Below are positions 1-6,613 of a stretch of 9,024 bases of DNA, piece after piece. A model generated the notes under the pieces. That model worked only from the letters and a program-made list of their open reading frames with translations. It was not told where the DNA came from and ran no database searches. How positions within the stretch are numbered: position 1 is the first letter of the stretch; each line of letters opens with the position of its first letter. Source of the stretch: F1-120-MAGs023 sp038228615. Its GTDB lineage: Bacteria > Actinomycetota > Acidimicrobiia > IMCC26256 > PALSA-610. The position numbers and the translations under genes were made by a program. Location: assembly GCA_038228615.1 (NCBI GenBank), contig JBBRPC010000152.1, forward strand, positions 1 to 9,024, read 5' to 3'.

Positions 1-1287
1 GAATGTCTTCGGCATGTACTTGCGCAGGCCGCCCATGTCTTTTTTCATATCGAAGCTGTGGTGCGCGCCCGAGTGGCTGACCGAACCAGCTCCAAGGAAG
101 AGGTTCGCTTTGAAGAACGCGTGGGTAAAGAGATGGAAGATCGCCGCCGTCCACGCCCCGACACCCAAACCCATCACCATGTAGCCGAGCTGGCTGATGG
201 TGGAATAGGCCAACACCTTCTTGATGTCGTTTTGGACGAATGCAAGCCCTGCACCGATGATCACGGTCACGCCACCGATGAGCGCCATCGGGTTCACGCC
301 GCCACCGCCGATCTGGAAACCTTCGTAGAAAATCGGGTAGACCCGCCCTCCGAGATACACCCCAGCAACAACCATCGTTGCAGCGTGGATCAACGCCGAC
401 ACTGGCGTTGGTCCTGCCATTGCGTCGGGAAGCCAGGTGTGCAACGGAAACTGTCCGGACTTGCCCATGATCGCGAGCAACAACGCGGCGGCGCACCAGA
501 ACAACAGCGACTTCGAGCCGCCTTGAGCACCGAGTCCGATGGCGGCCTGGTTGACCTTGGTGATATCGAAACTGCCGGTACCAGTCCAACGCTGCACGAC
601 GAAGAACGTCATGATGACCCCGGTGAGCAACCCAATGTCGCCCGTTCGGGTTGTCAGGAAGGCCTTGAGCGCTGCATTGCTGTTGGCCTTGTCTTCCCAC
701 CAATGACCGATGAGCATGAACGAACACAAGCCGACGAGTTCCCAACCTGCAAGGAGTTGCAACGTGCTGCTCGCAACCACCAAGAACAACATCGAGGCGC
801 TGAACAGCGACAGCGCTGCGAAATAGTGGTTGAACCGAAGGTCGCCTTTGAGATATTCCGTGCTGTAGAAGTGCACAAGCAGCGAGATGGTGGTGACGAC
901 GAAGAGCATCATCACGGCGAGGCCGTCGACCTGTATTCCTACGTTGAGTTTGAATCCATTGTTTTGGAACCACGTGGTGGAATGGATAATCGGCGTCACG
1001 ATCTTTTCGTGACTCGCCCCACCGTTTTCGGCGGCGAGGCGAATACTGCGCCCAAGCGATCCCATCGCTTGCAGCACACCGCCGCTGACATGTTCGCTGT
1101 CGTTGACATGCGAGATCCACTGAACGACAGCGCCGACTGCAAGCACCCATGCTGACCCGATCGAGCCAAGCCCAATCCAGGCAGCTCGTTCGCTGAACCG
1201 TTTCCCGATCAACAAGATGACGATGTAGGAAAGCGCCGGGATGAGCGGGATGAGCCAGGCGTGATCAAGGAACCAGAAGTGTTTCAT
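1..1287 (-). CDS. nuoL: NADH-quinone oxidoreductase subunit L (NuoL), 3' end cut by window edge
   Basis: Distal antiporter-like, proton-pumping membrane subunit of complex I. The frame is open from an ATG at 1285-1287 to base 1, giving the first 429 residues; the family is usually over 600, so the last transmembrane segments and the lateral helix lie outside. GGA five bases before the ATG is a plausible ribosome site. Visible signatures are WELVGLCSF with the channel glutamate E183, GKSGQFPLHTWLPDAMAGPT with K276, SALIHAATMV with H301, and THAFFKANLF with K393. They match E. coli NuoL E144, K229, H254 and K342 as I recall that sequence. The first part is about 39 residues longer than in E. 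coli, mainly a polar stretch around residues 55-92 between the first two conserved membrane segments. It starts 8 bases after the nuoK stop and is last in the visible operon. Identity is certain within the NuoL/MrpA family, and position after nuoK favours NuoL over NuoM or NuoN. Confidence 0.97.
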   Translation of the reverse strand, partial: MKHFWFLDHAWLIPLIPALSYIVILLIGKRFSERAAWIGLGSIGSAWVLAVGAVVQWISHVNDSEHVSGGVLQAMGSLGRSIRLAAENGGASHEKIVTPIIHSTTWFQNNGFKLNVGIQVDGLAVMMLFVVTTISLLVHFYSTEYLKGDLRFNHYFAALSLFSASMLFLVVASSTLQLLAGWELVGLCSFMLIGHWWEDKANSNAALKAFLTTRTGDIGLLTGVIMTFFVVQRWTGTGSFDITKVNQAAIGLGAQGGSKSLLFWCAAALLLAIMGKSGQFPLHTWLPDAMAGPTPVSALIHAATMVVAGVYLGGRVYPIFYEGFQIGGGGVNPMALIGGVTVIIGAGLAFVQNDIKKVLAYSTISQLGYMVMGLGVGAWTAAIFHLFTHAFFKANLFLGAGSVSHSGAHHSFDMKKDMGGLRKYMPKTF

Positions 1288-1295
1288 CGCGTCCG

Positions 1296-1595
1296 CTATC
1301 CCTTCAACACATCTACGTCGTCGGGGTTGGCGCTGCGCAGGTTGCGATAAATCAGTAACACGATGGCGAGACCGACACCGACTTCGGCGGCAGCAATCGT
1401 CAAGACGAACAACGCGAACACTTGGCCAACCGCGTTGTTGAGTGTCGCGCCGAATGCGACCATATTGATATTGACACCGACCAGCATCAACTCAACGCTC
1501 GCCAGCACGAGCACCGTGTGCTTTCGAGTCACCACGCCAAAGATTCCCGTTCCGAACAGAAATGCAGACAACAAGAGGAACTGATTGAGCATCAT
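1296..1595 (-). CDS. nuoK: NADH-quinone oxidoreductase subunit K (NuoK)
   Basis: Small membrane subunit of complex I (homologue of mitochondrial ND4L) that forms part of the proton path between the quinone module and the antiporter subunits. It is 99 residues, the usual size, with three hydrophobic helices at roughly 4-23, 28-49 and 58-84. The two membrane glutamates expected of NuoK are present: E35 in LASVELMLVG and E71 in AAAEVGVGLAIV, corresponding to E. coli E36 and E72. Two adjacent ATG codons begin the frame (1593-1595 and 1590-1592); an AGGA about 11 bases upstream suits either, so the start is uncertain by one residue. It begins 7 bases after the nuoJ stop and ends 8 bases before nuoL. 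Confidence 0.97.
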   Translation of the reverse strand: MMLNQFLLLSAFLFGTGIFGVVTRKHTVLVLASVELMLVGVNINMVAFGATLNNAVGQVFALFVLTIAAAEVGVGLAIVLLIYRNLRSANPDDVDVLKG

Positions 1596-1602
1596 CGCAA
1601 CA

Positions 1603-2094
1603 TCAGTCCTTTCGTGCCATCACGACGGCGCCGATCAACGCGGCGAGCAGCAATACCCCGACGACCTCGAATGGCACGAGGTAGCCACGAAATACAAGAT
1701 TGCCGATCTCTTGAGTGCGAACCGGCGCCTTCAATTTGATCTTGTCGTTGCCGAACTGGTCGATGAACGCCCAACCGACAGTTCCAGCGAACAGCGCCGC
1801 CGCAGCGAGTCCTGGCCAGCGCAGATCGTTGCTCAGTTTTTCGTCAGCCTCCATTGGTGCACGAGTGAGCATGATGCCAAACAGGAATAACACGATCACC
1901 GCACCGATGTAGACGATCACCTGCACCCACGCCACGAACTCCTGGCCGAGCAGAATGAACTGTGCAGCACCACCAGCAAGCACGAGGATCAACCACAGCG
2001 CGGCATGAACAATGTTGTCTGTCGTGACAACACGGATCGCGCCCGCGGCCATGAACGCCGCAAACATCCAAAAGGCAACGTTCTGAGCGACCAC
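1603..2094 (-). CDS. nuoJ: NADH-quinone oxidoreductase subunit J (NuoJ)
   Basis: Membrane subunit of complex I (ND6 homologue) lying between NuoH/NuoA and NuoK. It has 163 residues with about five hydrophobic segments (roughly 5-20, 30-50, 56-77, 94-112 and 138-158). The conserved third-helix motif VYIGAVIVLFLFGIML (residues 61-76) is the segment that forms the pi-bulge coupling quinone reduction to proton movement in known complex I structures. The start is GTG at 2092-2094, whose first base is the last base of the nuoI TAG stop (TAGTG), so translation is probably coupled to nuoI. A hydrophilic loop at about 79-93 and another at 113-136 separate the last helices. Product assignment is secure from motif and gene order; the exact start rests on the overlap. 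Confidence 0.96.
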   Translation of the reverse strand: MVAQNVAFWMFAAFMAAGAIRVVTTDNIVHAALWLILVLAGGAAQFILLGQEFVAWVQVIVYIGAVIVLFLFGIMLTRAPMEADEKLSNDLRWPGLAAAALFAGTVGWAFIDQFGNDKIKLKAPVRTQEIGNLVFRGYLVPFEVVGVLLLAALIGAVVMARKD

Positions 2095-2588
2095 TACTTC
2101 TTGGCCTTCTTCACTTCCGCTCCCAGTTCGAGGGGTTCAGCCTCAGGGACGGTCGCCTCCCACTCGCCAAGCTTTTCCATGTCGTGCAACAGGCTCGCGA
2201 TCGAGAACTCCGAATACTCGTACTCAGGGCTCCAGTGCAGCGCGTCGAACGGGCACACTTCAACGCAGATGCCGCAATACATGCACAACGCGTAGTCGAT
2301 GTCGAACCGGTCGAGCACCGAGACCGTGCGTTCGCGGCCGCCCTCACGACGCGCGGGACGTTTTTCTTTGTGGCCTTCGATGTAGATGCACCAGTCGGGA
2401 CAGCTACGCGCGCACAGCATGCAGACGGTGCAGTTTTCTTCCTTGAGCGCGATCACGCCACGGGAGCGGGGCGCAACCTCTTCTTTTTCATGTGGATACT
2501 GCACCGTGACTGCAGGCTTGAGCATCGTTCTGAGCGTGACGCCCAATCCCGTTGTCATGCCTTTGACATGTTTACCGAATGTCGCCAT
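2094..2588 (-). CDS. nuoI: NADH-quinone oxidoreductase subunit I, two [4Fe-4S] ferredoxin-like (NuoI)
   Basis: Peripheral subunit carrying iron-sulfur clusters N6a and N6b, which pass electrons towards N2 in NuoB. It has 164 residues. Two ferredoxin motifs are visible: C53-x2-C56-x2-C59-x3-C63-P (CTVCMLCARSCP) and C102-x2-C105-x2-C108-x3-C112-P (CMYCGICVEVCP). The amino-terminal part (GLGVTLRTMLKPAVTVQYP) is the usual amphipathic NuoI anchor, and the protein ends in a charged, lysine-rich tail. An additional cysteine, C67, lies just after the first motif (CPDWCIYI). From memory, this wording resembles NuoI of actinobacterial complex I clusters that lack nuoEFG; I could not check it. The ATG abuts the nuoH stop (TAAATG), preceded by AAGGTGG eight bases away, a good ribosome site. 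Confidence 0.98.
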   Translation of the reverse strand: MATFGKHVKGMTTGLGVTLRTMLKPAVTVQYPHEKEEVAPRSRGVIALKEENCTVCMLCARSCPDWCIYIEGHKEKRPARREGGRERTVSVLDRFDIDYALCMYCGICVEVCPFDALHWSPEYEYSEFSIASLLHDMEKLGEWEATVPEAEPLELGAEVKKAKK

Positions 2589-3668
2589 TTAGAAGGCCAC
2601 CTTGAATGCGCCGGTCAAAAGAATGTTGACCAGCGAGATTGGAATGAGCCATTTCCACGCCAGCGACTGGAGTTGATCTTCACGAAGTCGTGGATATGTA
2701 AACCGTGCCCAGAACATGAGAAAAGCAACGACCATGATCTTGGCGAACAGAACGAGCGGTCCGATCCAGTTGGCAATTTGACCGTTCACACCAGGGAGTG
2801 CCCATCCACCAAGGAACAGCGTCGCGGCCAAGCCGGCATATACGAACGCCGTTCCGAACTCGCCAATGAAAAAGAACAGGAATCGAAATCCTGTGTACTC
2901 GACCATGTACCCGGCTACAAGTTCGGATTCCGCAACAGGCATGTCGAACGGCGGTTGCGTCAGTTCGGCTTGGGCCGCGACCATAAAGAGCGCGAACCCC
3001 ACGAACTGCGTGAGGATGAAGGGCGAACCGAGACCGCTCCATCCGAAAATCGATCCGTTCTTTTGCGCGTACACGATGCCCTGCAGATTCATCGTTCCCG
3101 ATTGCACTACAACGCCAACCACTGCGAGCACAAGCGGAAGTTCGTACGCGATGAGTTGGGCCGCGGCGCGTAGCGCTCCGATGAGCGCATATTTGTTGCT
3201 CGATGCCCATCCGGCCATCAGTACCCCGATGACTGAAAGACTCGACACCGCAAGCGCATAAAAAATGCCGACGTCGATGCCGCCGATACCGTTGGACGCT
3301 TTCGTTCCGCCGTGCAGCGCACCCGCAACGACGGCGTTCGGGCCGGCCGGGAGCACAACGAACATCAAGAACGTGCTCATCACCACGATCGCTGGCGCCA
3401 TCTTAAAGACGCGACGGTCGGCGCCGGCCGGAATGATGTCTTCTTTTTGAATGAACTTGATGCCATCACCGATGAGTTGGAACCAACCGTGAAAGCCACC
3501 GGGATCCATTGGGCCAACGCGGCTTTGCATGTGGCTCATCATCTTGAGCAAGAACGTGTAACCGAGCAACAACGCACCGACCGGAATGAGACCCATCACG
3601 AGCAGCGTCTTGATCGCGAGCGTGGTGCCCCATCCGCCGGGCATATTGAGCGCGAGGAGGTGGGTCAT
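2589..3668 (-). CDS. nuoH: NADH-quinone oxidoreductase subunit H (NuoH)
   Basis: Membrane subunit (ND1 homologue) that, with NuoB and NuoD, forms the quinone-binding chamber and contacts the peripheral arm. It has 359 residues from the ATG at 3666-3668. Conserved loops are visible: MQSRVGPMDPGG then DGIKFIQKEDIIP (about 47-80), GWASSNKYALIGALRAAAQ and IAYELPL (153-179), the acidic loop AELTQPPFDMPVAESELVAG followed by YMVEYTGFRFLFFF (234-267), and RFTYPRLREDQLQSLAWKWLIP near the end. About eight hydrophobic segments surround them. The frame could be read 27 codons further upstream, but that part is arginine-rich, lies inside nuoD and is not NuoH-like. The chosen ATG overlaps the nuoD stop as ATGA and has GGAG ten bases upstream. 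Its direct junction with nuoD shows that nuoEFG are missing here. Confidence 0.97.
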   Translation of the reverse strand: MTHLLALNMPGGWGTTLAIKTLLVMGLIPVGALLLGYTFLLKMMSHMQSRVGPMDPGGFHGWFQLIGDGIKFIQKEDIIPAGADRRVFKMAPAIVVMSTFLMFVVLPAGPNAVVAGALHGGTKASNGIGGIDVGIFYALAVSSLSVIGVLMAGWASSNKYALIGALRAAAQLIAYELPLVLAVVGVVVQSGTMNLQGIVYAQKNGSIFGWSGLGSPFILTQFVGFALFMVAAQAELTQPPFDMPVAESELVAGYMVEYTGFRFLFFFIGEFGTAFVYAGLAATLFLGGWALPGVNGQIANWIGPLVLFAKIMVVAFLMFWARFTYPRLREDQLQSLAWKWLIPISLVNILLTGAFKVAF

Positions 3669-4855
3669 CGGTCGATATCTCCGAGGATGAAGTACAAACT
3701 TGCCAGCACCGTGATGATGTCGGGAACGTAGATGCCCTGGACCAGCCACGGCAGGATCGAGACGTTCGAAAACGACGCAGTGCGAATTTTCACTCGAAAT
3801 GGCCCGGTCGCACCTTTGGAAATGACGTAGTAACCCATTTCGCCAAGCGGGTTTTCGGCGTTAACGTAAATCTCGCCCTCTGGCACCTTGATGATCCTCG
3901 GCACCTTCGACATGATCGGCCCACTCGGAATTTGGTCGAGCAGTTGCAAAATCATGCGAGCCGATTCGCGCGTTTCTTGGAGCCGGACCCAGTATCGCGA
4001 AAAGCTGTCGCCGTCGGGATGCGTCCACACCTTCCAATCGATCTCGTTATACGGAAGATCCGGTCGGCCATCGCGCCGTAGATCCCAATCAACACCACTT
4101 GCGCGCAAGTTCGAACCGCTCACGCCATAGCTGGCACCGAGTTCTGGAGGAATGATTCCGACGCCGCGAGTGCGTTGTTGAAAGATCGGATTGCCGAGTA
4201 CGAGATCTTCGAATTCGTCGCAGCTCTCCAACATCTTGCGCATCGTGTTGCGGCACTCGGCGATCCATCCCCACGGTAGATCTTCTTTGATGCCGCCAAT
4301 GCGGTTGTAGTTCGGATGGAACCGACCGCCCGTCGCACTTTCGATGAGGTTCAGCGCGTATTCGCGGTCGCGGAATCCGAAGAAAGCAGGAGTAATGGCA
4401 CCAACCTGCAGCGCCATATCGCCGAGAAACAACAGGAAGGTCGAAATGCGCGCCAACTCCGTGAGGATCGTGCGAATGTACAACGCACGAGGCGTTGCTT
4501 CGATGTCCATGAGACGCTCAGCAGCGGCGATGAATGGCACTTCGTTGGCGAAACTCGACAGCCAGTCGATGCGGTTGATGAGCGTCGTAATCTGTGGATA
4601 CGTGCGGTATTCGGTGAGTTTTTCGTAGCCGCGGTGCATGTAACCAATGACAGGATCCGCCTTGATCACGCGTTCGCCGTCAAGGCGGACTACCAAACGC
4701 AGCGTGCCATGCGTTGCCGGATGCTGCGGGCCGAGGTTCAAAATCATGTCGCCGGTGTCGAGTTCGACATTCATCTTGGAATCGGCGAGCGGCGTGTACA
4801 GCTTCGGATCGACCTGAAATCCCGGTGTTTCGCCGCGCGCCTTGGTCGGACTCAT
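3665..4855 (-). CDS. nuoD: NADH-quinone oxidoreductase subunit D, 49 kDa-type (NuoD), with an unusual Trp in the quinone site
   Basis: Catalytic subunit of the quinone module, homologous to the large subunit of [NiFe] hydrogenases; it holds the quinone near cluster N2 of NuoB. It has 396 residues. Signatures include LNLGPQHPATHGTLR with H49 (Thermus Nqo4 H38, a quinone ligand), HRGYEKLTEYRTYPQ, HPNYNRIGGIKEDLP, RGVGIIPPE, GSNLRASGVDWDLR, GEIYVNAENPLGEMGYY and a carboxy end in ILGDIDR. The tyrosine expected in the RxDY motif (Thermus Y87), which hydrogen-bonds the quinone head group, is tryptophan here (RIDW, W99). The start is the ATG at 4853-4855, which overlaps the nuoC stop (ATGA) and has GGAAGGGGG upstream. 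A longer reading to 4924 adds only arginine-rich residues from inside nuoC. NuoC and NuoD are separate proteins, unlike the E. coli fusion. Confidence 0.98.
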   Translation of the reverse strand: MSPTKARGETPGFQVDPKLYTPLADSKMNVELDTGDMILNLGPQHPATHGTLRLVVRLDGERVIKADPVIGYMHRGYEKLTEYRTYPQITTLINRIDWLSSFANEVPFIAAAERLMDIEATPRALYIRTILTELARISTFLLFLGDMALQVGAITPAFFGFRDREYALNLIESATGGRFHPNYNRIGGIKEDLPWGWIAECRNTMRKMLESCDEFEDLVLGNPIFQQRTRGVGIIPPELGASYGVSGSNLRASGVDWDLRRDGRPDLPYNEIDWKVWTHPDGDSFSRYWVRLQETRESARMILQLLDQIPSGPIMSKVPRIIKVPEGEIYVNAENPLGEMGYYVISKGATGPFRVKIRTASFSNVSILPWLVQGIYVPDIITVLASLYFILGDIDR

Positions 4856-5577
4856 GATTCGCCCCCTTCCGCCTCGTCGTCGGCTTCGCCTGGCATGCCC
4901 TCGACGTTGACCAACCCTGGCCATGGTTTCACTTCACGTGCGAGCAGCGGGAAATCTTTGCGCAACGGAAAGCCTTCGAATTCGTGGGGCAAGTACAGGT
5001 GCCGCAAACTCGGGTGCCCGTCGAATATGAAGCCGTACATCTCCCAACATTCGCGCTCGTGCCAGTCGGCACCGGGAAAGGTGGCGCACCACGATGGCAA
5101 ATGTGGATTCGCGGTGGGAACGTCGACTTTCAACGTGAGCCCGGACCGCGCGACACGGGTGGACAGCACGCGAGCAAAGGCCTGGAAGCGGCCTGCGCTT
5201 CCGGCCACGCCATAGGTCGTCTCTGTGGGCTGCGTCGGCGCACTCGTGTCGGTGGTGGCGTCGTCGCCGCCAACCGCTGGCATCGGCATCCAGTCGATCC
5301 CGCTGATGAAACAGAGGTAGTCGAACCCGAGTGTCCGGCGACACGCTGCCGCCGCGTTTGCCCACGCATCGAGTGCGACGCGCACCACAAGATCGCCGCA
5401 TGCTTCGGCCGACTCAAGTACCGCTTCGGCGCCGATTTCAGCCGCGAGGCGCGCCAGTAGATCGGCGTTCTCTGGCGACGGCGCGGGCGGGTCGATCGTC
5501 GCGACGGCCGCTGCGGGTGCGGATTCGTCGACGCCGTCGGCAGGATTGGCAGCCGAGGTGGCTTCGTCATCCGCCAA
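4852..5577 (-). CDS. nuoC: NADH-quinone oxidoreductase subunit C, 30 kDa-type (NuoC)
   Basis: Peripheral-arm scaffold subunit that packs against NuoD. It has 241 residues. The family signature is at about 175-211: ERECWEMYGFIFDGHPSLRH followed by LYLPHEFEGFPLRKDFPL. The domain proper starts near residue 36. Before it is an alanine/proline/acid-rich, probably disordered leader (1-35). Residues about 98-128 are a Thr/Ser/Gly-rich insertion inside the domain, and the tail from about 228 is acidic. The start is taken as TTG at 5575-5577, overlapping the end of nuoB by 11 bases, with GGGA about 11 bases upstream. The nearby ATG at 5568-5570 is out of frame. Because the leader is poorly conserved, a later start cannot be excluded. 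The gene ends in an ATGA overlap with nuoD. Confidence 0.95.
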   Translation of the reverse strand: MADDEATSAANPADGVDESAPAAAVATIDPPAPSPENADLLARLAAEIGAEAVLESAEACGDLVVRVALDAWANAAAACRRTLGFDYLCFISGIDWMPMPAVGGDDATTDTSAPTQPTETTYGVAGSAGRFQAFARVLSTRVARSGLTLKVDVPTANPHLPSWCATFPGADWHERECWEMYGFIFDGHPSLRHLYLPHEFEGFPLRKDFPLLAREVKPWPGLVNVEGMPGEADDEAEGGES

Positions 5578-6091
5578 CGATGATCGGTTCCCAGCCTTTG
5601 CCCTGCCAACGATCGGCCGGGTCTTCTTTTTGGATCCGCTCTTGCAACATCACGATGGCTTGGATGAACGCTTCCGGACGCGGAGGACAGCCTGGAACGT
5701 ACACATCGACTGGGATTATTTGATCCACGCCTTTCGTCACCGAATAACTATCCCAGTACGGTCCGCCGCAATTCGCACACGATCCCATGGAAATCACGTA
5801 CTTCGGATCGGGCATTTGTTCGTAGAGGCGCTTGATCGCTGGCGCCATCTTGTCGGTGACGGTGCCGGAGATCACAATGAGATCTGCCTGCCTCGGACTG
5901 GCCGGAAACGGAATGACACCAAGACGCATGACGTCGTAACGCGGCCCGGCGAGGGCTGCACCCATCTCGATCGCGCAGCATGCAAGGCCCCACTGGAACA
6001 TCCAGAGTGAATATTTCCGGCTGTAGTTCAACAATTCACCGACGGGCTTCAACATTCCTTTGCGGAGGGCTCCACTGGTCATCAAGCCCAT
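5567..6091 (-). CDS. nuoB: NADH-quinone oxidoreductase subunit B, cluster N2 protein (NuoB)
   Basis: Carries the terminal [4Fe-4S] cluster N2, which donates electrons to quinone at the NuoB-NuoD interface. It has 174 residues. The N2 ligands are visible: the tandem pair C38-C39 (WGLACCAIEM), C105 (SMGSCANCGG) and C135 (VPGCPPRPEA). An extra cysteine, C108, sits three residues after C105, and the following loop (GGPYWDSYSV) has one residue more than GGMYDIYSV of E. coli as I recall it. The ATG at 6089-6091 is chosen for the AAAAGG eight bases before it; it overlaps nuoA by 10 bases. The ATG at 6080-6082, in a TGATG junction with the nuoA stop, is an alternative three codons downstream. Reading on to 6217 adds only arginine-rich residues from inside nuoA. 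Confidence 0.98.
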   Translation of the reverse strand: MGLMTSGALRKGMLKPVGELLNYSRKYSLWMFQWGLACCAIEMGAALAGPRYDVMRLGVIPFPASPRQADLIVISGTVTDKMAPAIKRLYEQMPDPKYVISMGSCANCGGPYWDSYSVTKGVDQIIPVDVYVPGCPPRPEAFIQAIVMLQERIQKEDPADRWQGKGWEPIIVGG

Positions 6092-6498
6092 TTGAGCAAC
6101 CTTTTGCGCCACAAATAGGCGAGACCGGCCACCAAGATGGCAACGAATACGAAGATCTCGACGAAACCGAACCAGCCGAGCCCGCCATGGCTTGCACCGT
6201 CGGCATTGAGCGCCCAAGGGAACACGAACACGGCTTCGACGTCGAAAATGACGAACATCAACGCATAGACGTAATAGCGAACATTTTGTTGCCCAAACGT
6301 TCCGAACGGATCCGAACCCGATTCGTAGGTGATGTATTTCTCAGGCTGTGGGCGCGTCGGTCGCAACAGAACCGCGACGCCCAGCATGGCGCTCACCATC
6401 ACGATGGCTGCCAACACGAACACACCTACCGACAGGTATTGCCGGTAGTACTCGGTCAGCTCACTTGACGCAATTTGGTCGCTGAAAAGCGCAATCAC
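6082..6498 (-). CDS. nuoA: NADH-quinone oxidoreductase subunit A (NuoA)
   Basis: Membrane subunit (ND3 homologue) at the hinge between the peripheral and membrane arms; first gene of the operon. It has 138 residues with three hydrophobic helices (about 21-45, 75-96 and 107-129). The loop motif YESGSDPFGTF (58-68) matches the conserved ND3 loop with serine in place of the eukaryotic cysteine, as in E. coli. The second helix contains FVIFDVEAVFVFPWA with acidic residues D86 and E88. The start is GTG at 6496-6498: an in-frame TGA at 6520-6522 lies just upstream and no other start codon intervenes, so it is the only full-length choice. GAG six bases before it is a weak ribosome site. The 3' end overlaps nuoB. 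Expression is presumably driven from the candidate promoter at 6580-6585. Confidence 0.96.
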   Translation of the reverse strand: MIALFSDQIASSELTEYYRQYLSVGVFVLAAIVMVSAMLGVAVLLRPTRPQPEKYITYESGSDPFGTFGQQNVRYYVYALMFVIFDVEAVFVFPWALNADGASHGGLGWFGFVEIFVFVAILVAGLAYLWRKRLLKWA

Positions 6499-6524
6499 GA
6501 GTGGCTCGTTGCCCCCGGCTCATT

Positions 6525-6558
6525 GGCGCCCAAACCCTGAGAAACTGGGCCTGGCGCC
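6525..6558 (-). promoter_or_regulatory. Possible hairpin in the nuoA leader
   Basis: Two copies of the self-complementary hexamer GGCGCC (6525-6530 and 6553-6558), 22 bases apart, would pair as a stem in the nuo leader transcript. An alternative fold pairs CCCA with TGGG next to GGCG/CGCC. There is no run of T after it on the minus strand, so it is not an intrinsic terminator. It ends about 27 bases before the nuoA start codon. No known riboswitch is recognised. Confidence 0.2.
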
Positions 6559-6573
6559 TTGTGATGGACGTGT

Positions 6574-6590
6574 CCGCGGAGTATACGCGG
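6574..6590 (-). promoter_or_regulatory. Candidate nuo promoter -10 inside an inverted repeat
   Basis: On the minus strand TATACT (6580-6585) differs from the TATAAT consensus at one base and would place transcription start near 6573, giving a leader of about 75 bases before the nuoA GTG. No good -35 is seen at the right distance (GTCGCT at 6603-6608 is weak). The hexamer lies in the 7-base centre of an inverted repeat with arms CCGCG (6574-6578) and CGCGG (6586-6590), where a bound regulator would block the promoter. The promoter call is moderate; the operator idea is speculative because 5-base arms arise easily by chance in GC-rich DNA. Confidence 0.45.
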
Positions 6591-6613
6591 CTTGCTTTTC
6601 CCAGCGACGAATG

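Noticed and set aside
58..1155. Long plus-strand open frame opposite nuoL
   Set aside because: It is a mirror of nuoL codon structure in GC-rich DNA; the protein is rich in His/Arg/Asp with no recognisable domain, while the minus frame is a textbook NuoL.
2184..3173. Long plus-strand open frame opposite nuoI and nuoH
   Set aside because: It spans two well-supported genes on the other strand and has a charged, non-domain composition.
3669..3749. Upstream extension of nuoH
   Set aside because: The extra 27 residues are encoded inside nuoD, are basic and unlike NuoH; the ATGA-coupled start with GGAG upstream is better.
4856..4924. Upstream extension of nuoD
   Set aside because: The extra 23 residues are arginine/glycine-rich and come from nuoC sequence; the internal ATG has a strong ribosome site.
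4316..5215. Long plus-strand open frame opposite nuoD and nuoC
   Set aside because: It is a shadow of two conserved genes with no family resemblance.
6092..6217. Upstream extension of nuoB into nuoA
   Set aside because: The extra residues are Arg-rich and unlike NuoB; the ATG at 6089-6091 has AAAAGG at good spacing.
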